Below, piece after piece: positions 52,727-63,524 of a DNA stretch of 64,000 nucleotides. Origin of the DNA: Breviolum minutum Mf 1.05b.01 (Eukaryota > Sar > Dinophyceae > Suessiales > Symbiodiniaceae); NCBI GenBank assembly GCA_000507305.1, contig DF240065.1, positions 64,125 through 128,124 on the forward strand, written 5' to 3'. The notes beneath the pieces were generated by a model, which saw only the letters and a program-made list of their open reading frames with translations, did no database searches and was not told where the DNA came from. The position numbers and the translations under genes are program-made. Numbering within the stretch: position 1 is the first letter of the stretch; each line of letters opens with the position of its first letter.

Positions 52727-52825
52727 GTGGTGGTTTCAGATATGGTTTATTTTCACACCTACTTGGGGAAATGATCCAATTTGACGAATTGATATTTTTC
52801 AAATGGGTTGAAACCACCAACTAGG
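52727..52825. mobile_element. GGTGGTTTCA family element
   Basis: GGTGGTTTCAGATATGGTTT left, GGGTTGAAACCACCAACTAG right, GGGGAAATGATCCAATTTGA centre. Confidence 0.65.
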
Positions 52826-52978
52826 AATCAATTTTGGAATTAGGTATTCCTGTGTTGTCATTGTGAAATCTCCGTATCTTCAGGTGTTCAGCCAGGTTCG
52901 AAGCAAAACACATCCAGATTTTTGTAGCGTCCTTTTCAGCAACATCCTGGAAAGATGCTGCTTTCTCGTTTTTTTCAG

Positions 52979-53095
52979 ATGACTGATGAATTCAAAACAC
53001 AACTCAAAGAACCAACATCAGCTCCTCCTGGTTTTCCTTTGTCGAAGGCACGTTACTTCAGTGGCGTCTTTGGACATTTCCAATTGGAGGACAAA
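52979..53095 (+). CDS. candidate exon, MTDEFKTQLKEPTSAPPGFP
   Basis: After TTTTTTCAG| the frame reads MTDEFKTQLKEPTSAPPGFP then LSKARYFSGVFGHFQLED. Good acceptor tract; 3' end approximate. A separate EF-like reading, GFVDRADCLCIFRSMGC, follows near 53345-53395. Confidence 0.4.
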
Positions 53096-53644
53096 ACACT
53101 CAACAGGTTCACCCAAAACAAGCTGTCCATCAATGGTTTTGTTCCCTGCAAAAGACATGAGCTTTTTGTGCAGTTTACAGTTTACATCATCTTTTCTGGT
53201 GGGGTGCTGATTTTTCTAAAACGCGTTTTTTGTTGCAAGTTTGTTGTCAAAGTGATGTTTAGAATGGGAGCCATTTATCTAGCAAACCTTGCAAGGCAGC
53301 TAAAAAATGCAGAAAACGGCCAATCCAAACCTCAGGACCATGCAGGCTTCGTTGATCGCGCAGACTGCTTGTGCATTTTCCGGAGCATGGGTTGCTTGAT
53401 CAAAAATTTATTTCCAGCGGTAGTTTGAATCTGGGAAAGATGCAAGAGCTAAGCAGCTAAGTAAATCATGGCCTTAGAAAGCCTAAAATGTTTTTTTCGT
53501 TGGTATCTACTTTGATAGTCTCAGAATTTGTGTGTTTCAATTGATCCAATGAACATCTAAAGATCTCTCTCCAAAGAAAAAAGGATATCCATCAGCGCAC
53601 TCACGGAATTCCACCCCAACAAAAATCATCCTTCCCTTTTTGTC

Positions 53645-53740
53645 CACCGGAAACAGCTCCGCCGATCCCAGCGAGGCTTTGGTTTAAACAGCGACGAGAT
53701 TTATTCCTTGTTGCTGGATGCCAAAGCTGCTGGCCATGGA
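53645..53740 (+). CDS. candidate exon, EF-hand-like GFGLNSDEIYSLLLDAKAAG
   Basis: HRKQLRRSQRGFGLNSDEIY continues SLLLDAKAAGHG. The G-F-G-L-N-S-D-E-I spacing resembles the second half of an EF-hand loop and its exiting helix. GCGAG|GCTTTGG inside offers an alternative AG|G acceptor at 53676. Confidence 0.45.
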
Positions 53741-54373
53741 CTTTTAAGTCTTAGTGTAGGGGCAGCCCAACGGTTGGATCAGGGAACTTGTTTTTGTGTG
53801 TGTGTGTGTTTTTTTTGTCGTGAGCGCCGTGCAAATTCTTCATCCATGGGTGGGATTAGCAGGTGGGGGGAAATAGGGAAATTTCTCATCATTTTGAGCT
53901 AATTTTTGGGTGTCCAGTTGCTGTGGTGCAAGACTTGGTGTTTGATGACTCTGTCAGGACTTTCTGAACATGATGAGGCTGGGTCCCGTGGGTCCGGGAA
54001 TTGTTGCTTCACCTTTGATGTTGAATTGCCGCTGTGAAGAATGGTTGTTGAGTTGTAAACCTGTCAGGGCATGTAGATCCAGACAAAGAGGAATGATCAG
54101 AACAGCTGCTTGGCGGTGGTTAATGGTTGGTTGTTGATTTCAAAGATGTCTTGTGGGTCGCAACAGCTGTTTCTGGAGAACTCTGGGAGGCACTCGGCTC
54201 CGAAAAAAACACTCAAAGCAGCATCTTTGGACTTCCAAACGCTCTCCGAGGCATATGAGATGAATGCTCAGTCATGGTCTCAATGTGATGTTTGATGAGT
54301 CGGAAAAAAAGGTGACATCTACCCAGGTGATGAAGTCTTTTTTAAGCTAAGCACATAAAAAACGCGACCTGGC

Positions 54374-54700
54374 CAGAAGGATGCGGCCAGCGGAACGAGA
54401 AAACCAGAAAACGAGAAAACCAGAAAACCGAGAAAACCAGAAAACGAGAAATTGAAAACCAGAAAACAGGAACACTTTTGGCCGTTTTCGGGTTTTCGCC
54501 GTTTTCGCGTTTTCGGGTTTTCGCCGTTTTCGCGTTTTCGCGTTTTCCCCGTTTTCGCGGTTTTCTTGTTTTCGCCGTTTTCGCGTTTTCGCCGTTTTCG
54601 CGTTTTCGTTTCTTCCCGTTTTCGTGCTTGGCGTTTCCGCCGTTTTCGCCGTTTTCGGGTTTTCGCGTTTTCGCGTTTTCGTGTTCCGCCGGCGGCATCC
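54374..54700. repeat. inverted minisatellite AGAAAACG / CGTTTTCG
   Basis: The left third is repeated (G)AGAAAACC/AGAAAACG. The right two thirds are its complement, CGTTTTCGCCGTTTTCGCG in 6-12 bp steps. The two arms can pair. The dense CpG content contrasts with the surrounding AT-rich DNA. Frames through it give Lys-Thr-Arg or Arg-Phe runs and are not genes. Confidence 0.9.
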
Positions 54701-54839
54701 CCGCGGCCGGGACACAGATTTCGTGTGCACAGCCTGGTGCTTTAGTTTTTTGCTTCTCAAAAAACAGAATCCTTTAAATACCTGTGTCTCATGGCACCCC
54801 AACAGATTCCTGTAATTTCCTTGCCAATGACTTTTGAAA

Positions 54840-55018
54840 CGTTTGATGGATATTTTAAGCATGCGGCTGGTGGTCGAGATGGCTCCATCTTTCCCCGAGG
54901 GAGATGGGCTTTTCAGACCTCAGCGACTGGGAGGAGACAGGATCTGCTTTGACAATGTCTGACGATGAGGACCCGTGGGGATCTGCGGATCTCCCAGAAA
55001 TCTCGAGGTTGGAGAAGT
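54840..55018 (+). CDS. candidate exons, AAGGRDGSIFPR and DEDPWGSADLPEISR
   Basis: YFKHAAGGRDGSIFPR (about 54848-54898) has an EF-loop-like GGRDGSI. A second frame, LTMSDDEDPWGSADLPEISR with LEK (about 54950-55018), is a plausible acidic exon. The join is unresolved. Confidence 0.4.
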
Positions 55019-55679
55019 ATGTTCCAAATTTCATCCATTCGACAAAGATTTCGACATGATTTCGATTATTATTCTTATTAATGTTACCAGTATCATTGTC
55101 ATCATTCTTTATATGATCAAACTCACCCAGGATCCATAAATCATCTCAGATTTTACCATTTCGCCCAGGATTCTCCAAAGGAGCTCATCTTCAGTCGACG
55201 GCAGAGCACCTTGGATCTCTAATATGATCCCATGGGATCTTCTGTTTCGAAAAGTTGACCGAACAACCGAAAAAGTGCAGGAAAACTCTCCAGTAAACTA
55301 ACATGGCAATGGGCGAAAATCACCATTTTTGAACAGGAGATCAGTACATCTTCAAATCTTTGTTTTCGCGGGATTGTGAATCACGGGAAATCTAGCCATC
55401 CCAAAAAAGGTTTGATCTTTCCCCATTGGCCTTGATGAAAAACCCAATCGGTTGCTTAGATCTATGTCCGGGAATGAAATTTCAATCAGGCAAAATGGCA
55501 CATCCAGTCACTAAGTAAAACCATGATTTGAAGAGGGCCCTAGGAAATGCTTGACATTGCTTTTTTGTTCGTGAAAAGATGTGATTTGTTTTTTGGAAAA
55601 TGCCATGATCTGTGTGAAATTTTGAAGTTTCCTCTTTCATCGTGGCATGATTTGAAATGAAAGGATGATTTGAACACCT

Positions 55680-55770
55680 CTGCAGCCTTAGGCAATGACG
55701 GCTCCCGTGCAGCATTTCGTCGACGTAGCAGCATCAAACAGGACGTGGTGCCAGTGTGTCAGTATGCATC
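55680..55770 (+). CDS. candidate exon, GNDGSRAAFRRRSSIKQD
   Basis: Reads ALGNDGSRAAFRRRSSIKQD then VVPVCQYAS. Basic segment, no family. The opposite strand is also open here, so the strand is moderately uncertain. Confidence 0.3.
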
Positions 55771-55994
55771 ATGTGGGTGCTTGGATGATCCTTGAGTTCG
55801 TGTGTGTCTCAAATTTTGTCGCCCCTCACCGCAAAAGCTACAGTAAAACTTGTTTCTCCTCCCTAAACTAGCCATAATCTTGTTCACTCCATAAATCATT
55901 CCTACGATACATGGATGAAAACAACAAAGATTTTACCTGGATCTTCCAACAGGTGATGGATGACAAGGGGTGTACACCATACACCATCCTTTAG

Positions 55995-56195
55995 GGTTCA
56001 AACAGCACACCGGAAGATGCTGGTAGATATGGGTGTTTCCAATAATAGGGGATACCCCCAAATCATCAATTCTAATAGGGTTTTCCCTGACAAACCATCC
56101 ATTTTGAGGTACCCCTATTTTTTGGAAACACCCATATGCATCCAGTTGCTTGGCTTCCTCGTCAGGAAGCCTCATCCAATAAGGTTGAAGACTCG
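55995..56195 (+). CDS. exon split by a GGGTGTTTCC element (LVDM|HPVAWLPRQEA)
   Basis: TTTAG|GGTTC opens VQTAHRKMLVDM up to 56031. After skipping 56032-56138 the same frame continues HPVAWLPRQEASSNKVED. One copy of the ATATG direct repeat remains at the join. The element's length (107 bp) is not a multiple of three, so the restored frame is informative. It looks like a genuine exon pair of the large plus-strand gene. Confidence 0.6.
56032..56138. mobile_element. GGGTGTTTCC-family introner in coding sequence, ATATG flanks
   Basis: Inverted ends GGTGTTTCCAATAATAGGGG and CCCCTATTTTTTGGAAACAC; ATATG at 56027-56031 and 56134-56138. Neither end is GT/AG. Confidence 0.8.
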
Positions 56196-56409
56196 GTATG
56201 GTTTTTTTCGCTGGAGAAGTTCCCGCCTGTTGGATGGCTGGATTGTCCCACCAAAGTTTCAAAACCCAAAACGGTTGCAAAATGAAAATCTCTGGAAAAA
56301 ATGTCATCAACAGAACGTTGATGCGCCTTTTTTAACCAAAAAAAACATGTCTACATGTCTCGAAATGTTCAATCAAAGCACAGAATGTTTCATGGAATTC
56401 TTTTGCTTC

Positions 56410-56712
56410 GCAAGTCGCAGTTATTTTGAGGTGCAAGGAGAAGGCTTGCTGGTGCCACAGGGTTGCTTAGAGGCACAACGATCGATTTGTTCATCAAAAC
56501 TTGGAGTGGGTTTTGGTGTATCAAAACATGGGGGGTTCCTAAAATGGTGGTACCCAACAACCATGGGTTTTCCCTCTAAAAATGATCATTTTGGGGTGTG
56601 AAATGGGGGTTTTCCCACCATTTAAGGAAACACCCACATGGCCAGGCCTTAGGCTCTCTTGGATGGTCCATGGAAGAAGATGCCTTGGAGGAGGCGTTCG
56701 GAAAAAACTTGA
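56410..56712 (+). CDS. exon split by a GGGTGTTTCC element (SKHG|QALGSLGW)
   Basis: The frame EGLLVPQGCLEAQRSICSSK, LGVGFGVSKHG runs to 56531. Omitting 56532-56641 gives QALGSLGWSMEEDALEEAFG in the same frame. The element is 110 bp, so continuity is not automatic. The 5' edge (near 56410-56435) and 3' edge are approximate. Confidence 0.55.
56532..56641. mobile_element. GGGTGTTTCC-family introner in coding sequence, ACATGG flanks
   Basis: Ends GGGGTTCCTAAAATGGTGGT and CCACCATTTAAGGAAACACC are inverted; ACATGG stands at 56526-56531 and 56636-56641, the longest target duplication of this family here. Confidence 0.85.
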
Positions 56713-57024
56713 CCACTGAGCTAGGCATTTTTTTCGGATGATTTTTTTGCTGATGTTTTAAGCCTCCAACTTGTGGTGATGACATATATTTTTTAGATAC
56801 AACTTCCTAAGAGTTTGAACCATGGGAAGAAAGAGGTTGTAACTTCTTTTTTGTGTAGATTTGTTGTTGTTTTCTTAGTTTTTTTAGGATGTTAAAATCA
56901 TCATCTCAAGAAATGGAAATCCATCCAAAAAATCGTGGAGGACCTCAGTTTTGGCAGAAAATCGGAAGCGGACAATTTTTGATCCCAACAAATCCACCCC
57001 AGCATGAGATCAGCATGAGATCTG

Positions 57025-57113
57025 GCAGGGTCTGACTCGCATTGGTCTTCAAAACCAACGACTTCTGAGTCTTGAGGACTTCTCAAGTCTGGTGAAGCTT
57101 CTTGCTCGCACGA
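57025..57113 (+). CDS. exon, WQGLTRIGLQNQRLLSLEDF
   Basis: WQGLTRIGLQNQRLLSLEDF continues SSLVKLLART. The L-S-L-E-D-F-x-x-L-V pattern fits an EF-hand exiting helix. If the exon ends ACGA|GATTT, joining to 57313 keeps frame with a GA-AG intron. Confidence 0.5.
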
Positions 57114-57312
57114 GATTTTTTTCTTTTTTTTGAAAAGTTTGATCTGTTTCTTAGATGTTGTTCCTTATAGATAAATAGTGAAAAAATGAATAGATTCATA
57201 AAAGCTGAATAAAATGAAGGAAACAAATTGAAAAAATGTTTACCAAACTTCAAGGATCTTTAGAGTCTTGCGAAATGTAAGTTTAGTTTGTTTTTTTGCT
57301 TCCTACCTGCAG

Positions 57313-57440
57313 ACATCCAAGTTGCTCCGGCGTTTCGTGTGAGGCTTCTACGTGAAGAGGAGGCAGCACAGAAGCAAAGACAAGCTGGCTGGACCGTCTC
57401 CGAGGCTCATGGGATGCCGCATCCGTTTCGAGTGTTTAAG
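57313..57440 (+). CDS. exon, REEEAAQKQRQAGWTVSEAH
   Basis: After TACCTGCAG| the frame reads IQVAPAFRVRLLREEEAAQK, QRQAGWTVSEAHGMPHPFR and VFK, ending at a GTGAGA donor (57441). Well-formed acceptor tract and donor. Charged helical sequence of the same large gene; no family named. Confidence 0.65.
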
Positions 57441-58906
57441 GTGAGACCGGCTTCGGGATTCCTCAGGGGCTATTTTCACTACTGCTTGGTTTATGAAGGA
57501 TAGATGACCTGTCATGGAAATGGGAGAAAGGCAGCATTTCTGCTCTTTTCGTGGCTTGACATTTCATGAGTTTTCAGGAATTTGGAGCTTGAAAGAAAAT
57601 GATTCATTCACCAAAAAAACATCTTTTCAGACATCCATGGTTTTTATCTATGTCTTTTAATGGGCTATGTTTTTGTTGGGGGGGTTCTCCTTGCTGGTTT
57701 TCGAAATCTGGCCAAGATGACCCTGTGGCTCTCTGGAGGCCAATGATATTCTGTGTCTTTTTGAAGCTCATGGAGGTTCTAAAGATTCCGTCTTGGGAGA
57801 GGCCCCTCAAGGGCTGGCCATCCTGTGTTTCGGTCAAGTTCGTGGTTCATGTTTGAGTTGGTTGATGGTTGATGGTACCCAAAGGAATAGTTCAGTTTAT
57901 AGGATGATCACTCTTCCAGGATTCAGTTTTTTTGACAAGTTCGCTTAAAGTTGTCATCATTCTGGTGACTGTAGTCCGGGGGAGGATCACCCTCATGCCC
58001 CAATTTATATGATATATGCATCTTGTTTGAAAGGATTCACCAACCCAAGAGTATTTGGTACCTGTACACTCATGAATAGCCACTTGCTTACATGCCCAGC
58101 ATAATTTTTTGCATTGATTTCAGGGAGGGTATAACCCTTGAATTTTCAAACCCTCCTGGCAACTAGACCAACATCTCCCCTACCATTCGGCATTTTCCGG
58201 GAAAATTCCCCGTAAGTTGGGTGGGATATATTTGAGCGTTCCCTGGGTCGTTCCCTCCGGTGGTCATTCCATCCACCTGGAAACCAAGGAGGCCTTGGAG
58301 CATTTGCTCTGGGAATTAGATGTGAAGCAAGGTCCGGCTGGACTTATTTGACAGCCGTTCCACGTGTGGCAAAAGGGAAAGACGATGTTTTGGGGAAGGT
58401 TGAATTTTGGTGGCATTTTCTGGGGGTTAAGTTGAAGTCGTTTTTTGTTCTTGGATTTGAAGTGTGATTTTCAGGCATTTGTTGTGCGGAAACTATGGTT
58501 GTCTCCTTTTTGTTTGGGTGTTGGAACGGCTGAAACAATTTATCAATAGAAAAGAAACAAATAGAAACATTTTTTCATCAAGCATCTCGAAACACTCTCA
58601 ATAATGGCTTGAAAATCATCATCTCATGCTTGAGCAATGGTTTCCTTCGCCAATTCGTCTGTTTTTTAACCGCCAAAAAACGATGGTCTCCATTGAGTTG
58701 CGGGGAAAAGTCTTTGTTTTTCATCCCCCCCAATCATCTCAACTGTTTTCCCCAATCATTGTTTGTTCCAAATGTCATGGGAATGAAAGGGTACCCTATG
58801 CCGTATTCCTTTTTCCCCACAAAAATAGGGCCTTAACAAGGCCGTTTATTTGGGGGATGATGGTGGGGTGGTTAATAAGGTTCCCTTTAAAAGATTCCCA
58901 TGACAG

Positions 58907-59020
58907 GCTCAGCGCTTCTCTCCCACACCGCTGCCAGGCTTTGAGGAATTGAAACAGCTCCTGGAAAAAGCGCGCCAGCATGCAGTCGAATCATGTGGAG
59001 CCACCGAGGCCCTGGCAGGG
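58907..59020 (+). CDS. exon, LPGFEELKQLLEKARQHAVE
   Basis: GACAG|GCTCAG opens AQRFSPTPLPGFEELKQLLE, KARQHAVESCGATEALAG. The acceptor fits AG|G. A TACTGTTGATGG-family element lies just downstream (59061-59180), presumably in the next intron. Confidence 0.6.
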
Positions 59021-59060
59021 GAAGATCGGTTTTTCAAGTTCCAAGTGGAATCATATCCCA

Positions 59061-59180
59061 TACTGTTGATGGTTCAGAAATCCCAAATAACCACCTGGGA
59101 TGTTCCTAAAACTGTCGTACATAATGGGGATATTTATAATATCAAGTGGTGATCGCCGGATTTCTGAACCACCAACTGTA
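59061..59180. mobile_element. TACTGTTGATGG-family TIR element
   Basis: Left TACTGTTGATGGTTCAGAAA, right TTTCTGAACCACCAACTGTA; contains GTGGTGATCGCCGGATTTCT, shared with the 41.1 and 62.1 kb copies. Confidence 0.75.
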
Positions 59181-59644
59181 GCATTCTGTGTGATAGGTTT
59201 ATTTTGGGTTGTCCCCCTTCCCAGCTTTTTTGTGGCAGCCATGAAGGTTTTTAGACAAAATGGATCCCCGGACCTATGTAAGAAACATGAATGGTTGATT
59301 TTTATAGTAGATATTCGGTAAATATAAGGATGCATGGGATCTTTTGGTTGTGTTCATTTGGTCAATCAACTCCCAATTGCTTGTTGCTTGTGCTAGGGGT
59401 TTAATTCATAATTCATCAACCCAAATCGTAGGAATTCGCAGTACGGATTCCCGATTAAAGGTGAGATGACTGAGTTGATAAAGACGCTAGCACATCTTGA
59501 AGGAATCAACAGGCCTTTTCGCCCATTTCCGTTGCATTTCGGTTGCATTTTCTTGTAGGAAATGTTCAATCCAGACTAGCTTTTTGCTGGAAGTGTGTGA
59601 TCGATCACTCCTGAAAACTTGAAAACCACGCCAAGCTGCTGATT

Positions 59645-59750
59645 CAGCTGCCTGGGAGCGATGGATCAGGTGACTCTCTCAATGCTGATGCATCTGCTGC
59701 GATTCATCTCTCAGAAAGGTTTAAGCAGCGCTTTCGGCCGAGAGAGCGAG
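59645..59750 (+). CDS. exon, MLMHLLRFISQKGLSSAFG
   Basis: LGAMDQVTLSMLMHLLRFIS continues QKGLSSAFGRESE, ending GAG|GTGTGA at 59750. Amphipathic helix followed by a degenerate loop, in keeping with the EF-hand-like gene. Two other frames are open over part of the exon, so the frame is inferred from the donor and composition. Confidence 0.45.
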
Positions 59751-60281
59751 GTGTGATTCTTTTTTCAGAGCATGAAATTTCCAAATGGAAAAATACAAAT
59801 TCGAAAAAAAAGAAACTGATTGTTGGTTGTTTGGATGATTTTTGGGGATGAAATCTTAGCCCCGATCCAAACAATTGACAACGTCCGTCATGAAGAAAAT
59901 CAGAGATTCAGTTGGCGTTTTTGGGGTCTTTCGCGGATGGATTTGATGCGACGATCCGACTTTGACTTGCCAGGCTTTTCATGTGGAAGGATGACTCTTG
60001 ACTTGAGATGTTTTTTGTTGCCGACTGTTTGTGTGTCTTTCCAGGACGTTGCTTGGGTGTGTATTCCCCCATCTCAACACTGCCAGTTCTCCCCTAATAG
60101 ATCATCTCAACCATCATTTCTTGTTTTTGTTTCCCATCAAATTCATCATCACCTTTTAGGTACTGAGACTCTGTCACACTGTTGTTTTTTTTGCTGCCCC
60201 AAAAATCTTCCGAAACGGTCGAAAAAAAGCACCCAAAAAACCCACAGGTTCGAAGTGATTTTTTTTGTTTCACAAATCGAG

Positions 60282-60377
60282 GTAGCGAAGCTGATGTACA
60301 AGCCTATCGCCATTTGTTTCGACAGATTCAAAGTCAAAATCGTGATGAGTCCGGAAACCTGGGGAGTTATTGGATGA
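60282..60377 (+). CDS. exon, EF-hand-like FRQIQSQNRDESGNLGSYW
   Basis: TCGAG|GTAGCG opens SEADVQAYRHLFRQIQSQNR, DESGNLGSYW. FRQIQSQNRDESGNLG resembles a helix plus EF loop (acidic and Gly positions kept). The frame stops at 60377; the true 3' exon edge is probably slightly earlier. Confidence 0.5.
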   Translation, partial: VAKLMYKPIAICFDRFKVKIVMSPETWGVIG

Positions 60378-61204
60378 AGGGTTGATGGGTTGGGTTATAT
60401 GAACGGTTGGGTTGGGTTGAGTTGGGGCATGGTATGCTGGATGTTGGATGTGCTTGGGATTTTTTGGTTGGAAAAATTGCTGAGATGCTAAGGTCACGAG
60501 ATGATGGTGGGCCAAGTGCTGGGCTAAGGGGGTCTTAAGTTTGAAAGATTGTGTTACGTGACTTTTGACTCAGTTTCTTGCAAGGCTTATGCAGTTTAGG
60601 TTTGAACATCTTTGCAATGGATCATTTATCGTTTTATTAGAACATGGTATCGTAGCATGTATCAGATGTGGGCATGGATCCTGACCACGAGTAGCAATAC
60701 AAAACTCATGGCCCTCACCAGCAGAACTCTTGCAAGTAATAAAAATATGAGAAAAATATATAACTGCTATTATCAATAGCATGTATTAACTTATCATTGG
60801 TCTTTATCAATTTCATCATTTATCCTCAGTTTCTTCAAGCTGTTGCTGTTGCCAGCTGATGGCAGTTGAGGTTTGGTCAGAAGATCCGAGTCGGGTTTGA
60901 AAGTCCACTTCCCGCCACTGGATTCGAAAGATTCCAAGGGAAGCAGTCCGAAAACCGTGTGAAAAAGCAAGAGAAAAAATGATGGTCTCTTTTTTTTCAG
61001 TGAGCTTTTGGGTTGTTTTTTGTTGAGTTTTTCAAAAAAAGATCCGATTCAACTGAGGACAAATAAGCTGGGGGCGCACAAGATTCCGAAGAAGTGTGGT
61101 TCAGGACGCGGTGTTTTCATGTTGTTCTGTCATTCTGAAACAGCAGTTCTGCGATGCAACTCACTCCAGGACTTCGAAAAGAATACCCAGTTTTGTTGAA
61201 GAAG

Positions 61205-61270
61205 GTGAAGCCAATCTCTCAGATTTGATGGTGAAGATGTTGCTTCCAGTGGTGAATCAGTTGGTGCTTG
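61205..61270 (+). CDS. candidate exon, EANLSDLMVKMLLPVVNQ
   Basis: GAAG|GTGAAGCC opens EANLSDLMVKMLLPVVNQLV. Helical; edges approximate. Confidence 0.35.
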
Positions 61271-62079
61271 GTGGGGTTGTTGGCATCAGCATTTATCCAG
61301 CATCCAACCACCCAAGTCACAGAGACGAGACCCTGGAAATGTTTCCCGGGAGTTGGCCGGCAAAGGTCTGCCTTAGCTGTTCCCAGCTCCATTCCACAGG
61401 CAGGAGAAGAGTTTCAGAGAATGTTGTGGTGAATTTTTCACAACGGGGGTTCACCGTTGGAAACAGATTTTCTTAGGCTGACTGGTGTTGATTTCCCCCT
61501 TTTGATTTGGAGGTATCTTGTGCTGCCGCCTTGATCTCAGAGTTTTCGATTGATTTTTTGCGTGTTGGGATGTGTCGTGGGATGGAAATCAGCACGTCAA
61601 TAAAGACAATTGCACTAGATTCACTTCCTGGCTAGGGTAGTATTATCCTCGACATCTTTGTGGCATCACCAAAAAAGAGTGTCGTTCAGCAAATCCTCAG
61701 TGTTGGCAAAATGACAAGAGATTTCGGGAGAATTTGGAGGTGTTTTTTTTGGGGGAAATGTGATCATTCATTCAACCAATTGATCCTATGGACCTCTCAA
61801 GGCCTCGAAACCACTACAACCGTGCTGACAGGGGTGATGAAAATAACCTTATAGGCAGGATCAAACAAGGCAGTATTTTGTAGGGTATGTTTAAGTGATT
61901 GTACCAAGAAAAATGAATGTATTGTTTAAAGGTTGGTAATTTTAAGAAGCCTTCTATTGAGTTTCAACTGCAATGATTGATAGTGAATTGTGGTTGAGAT
62001 CCGAGAAAAATCCTGAAAAATTTGACCCATTGTTTGGCTGAAAGGTGGGCAAAAACCCAGCAACATTTAACGCCTAACC

Positions 62080-62194
62080 TACTGTTGATGGAAAGAATCC
62101 TGCAACACCTGACTTTTACGAAACCCTGTAAATAATGGGATATCTACCATATCAACTTCAACTGGTGATCGCCGGATTTCTTCCATCAACAGTA
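62080..62194. mobile_element. TACTGTTGATGG-family TIR element
   Basis: TACTGTTGATGGAAAGAATC at the left and GGATTTCTTCCATCAACAGT at the right; the best-preserved ends of the family after 1259-1370. Confidence 0.8.
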
Positions 62195-62243
62195 TGGGGA
62201 GTTCAGCAAAATTTGGCCTCCAGAGTGCAGCCAAAGCAGCAAG

Positions 62244-62325
62244 GTTATGAAGTTCTTGCGCAAATTAAGCCAGCGCTGTGATGAGAGACTCACGCCACTG
62301 CAACAGCTCCTTGCCTCAGAGAATA
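62244..62325 (+). CDS. candidate exon, KFLRKLSQRCDERLTPLQQL
   Basis: CAAG|GTTATG opens VMKFLRKLSQRCDERLTPLQ, QLLASEN. Amphipathic helix, AG|G acceptor, about 50 bases after the element at 62080-62194. Confidence 0.45.
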
Positions 62326-63524
62326 ACACCAAAAAAAAGAAGAAGAAAAGCACTATGCCAGCAGTTGAAGTGCCTCCAATTTTTTTGTAAACGAAAAGAC
62401 TTTAAGAGATGTATAGATGAAATCGTGATATTTGATTGTTTTTGCTGGAATTTTCAATCAGTGAAAGGATATGTTGTGATGCTTGGTAGTACCGGATGAT
62501 CTTGACCATGGCGGTAGCGGTGATGGCAGTGTTCATTTTCAGCATCGATCTTCGAGCAAAGAAAACGCAGAAAGCAGCTACGCAAAAAGCGCGAGTACAC
62601 AAGTAACAAGTACACACACCGAAAACGAACATGAAACCTGAAGATATCCCCTTAGAAAAGATACAAAACATCATCTACAAACCAGGGCCAAACCTTTTTT
62701 GGACTGTTTTCAAGTCGGGTTCCTTTTCAAAAGGGTCTCGACATATCTTAGTGAATCCAATCCGATTGTCCTTCAACTTGTTACCGTGCTAAGGGCTGAC
62801 CTTTGGCAGAAGATTCAGGACTTTAGTGTCAGACTTAGGAAGCGCAGATTTTTTGTCAGACTTTAGGACCTGCAAGCATCATGGTTGAAAAATCGGTGTA
62901 TCTCCCAGACCCTGATGATTATGGGAGAAAGGGTGTATAAGATTGTGGGTTTTTGGAAGCTTTGACACCTTGTTTGATCAAATTTTGCTTGGCGAATTGG
63001 TTGGAAGTCCTCTTTTTGGCAACTCCGACCCTATGATACTGAGATACTCCCATTTTCTTTCGGATTCTATTTTAAACCACCACCCAACCTTTGGTTGTGT
63101 TGAGTTCCATGTTGTGACCGTCACCCAAAATTCTGAGGTGCTTCGGGTTCGAGCCGCGACTTCATGGACTTTGCTTCTTTTGTGTCTTGGCGCCGCCTTC
63201 GGGAAATATGGGAGATCGTGCCGTGTTTCCCGTCGCCGTTTCATTCCCCCATGTTTCTGCTGTATGTTGGCGTCCTCATGTATAGAATGCAATATAATAG
63301 GATAAGACATGATGTGATATGAAAAGATATAGTGGGTATGATACTATATGACATACACAGCTACATACATGTCGATTTTCAAGAATCTCTTAGATCCCGG
63401 CCATTTTGGCTATCATCTATAGACCTCAAGTTTTTCTAACACATAACCCTGGTTTTTCAGTCAACATCTCAGCAACCATCAGCCCATGGTTCAGCCGCCA
63501 GTTAACCTCTCACCAAACACCGAG

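Noticed and set aside
54342..54862. Minus-strand Lys/Thr/Arg-rich ORFs (118 and 171 codons) and plus-strand Arg/Phe-rich ORFs
   Set aside because: They are generated by the AGAAAACG/CGTTTTCG minisatellite; no independent coding signal.
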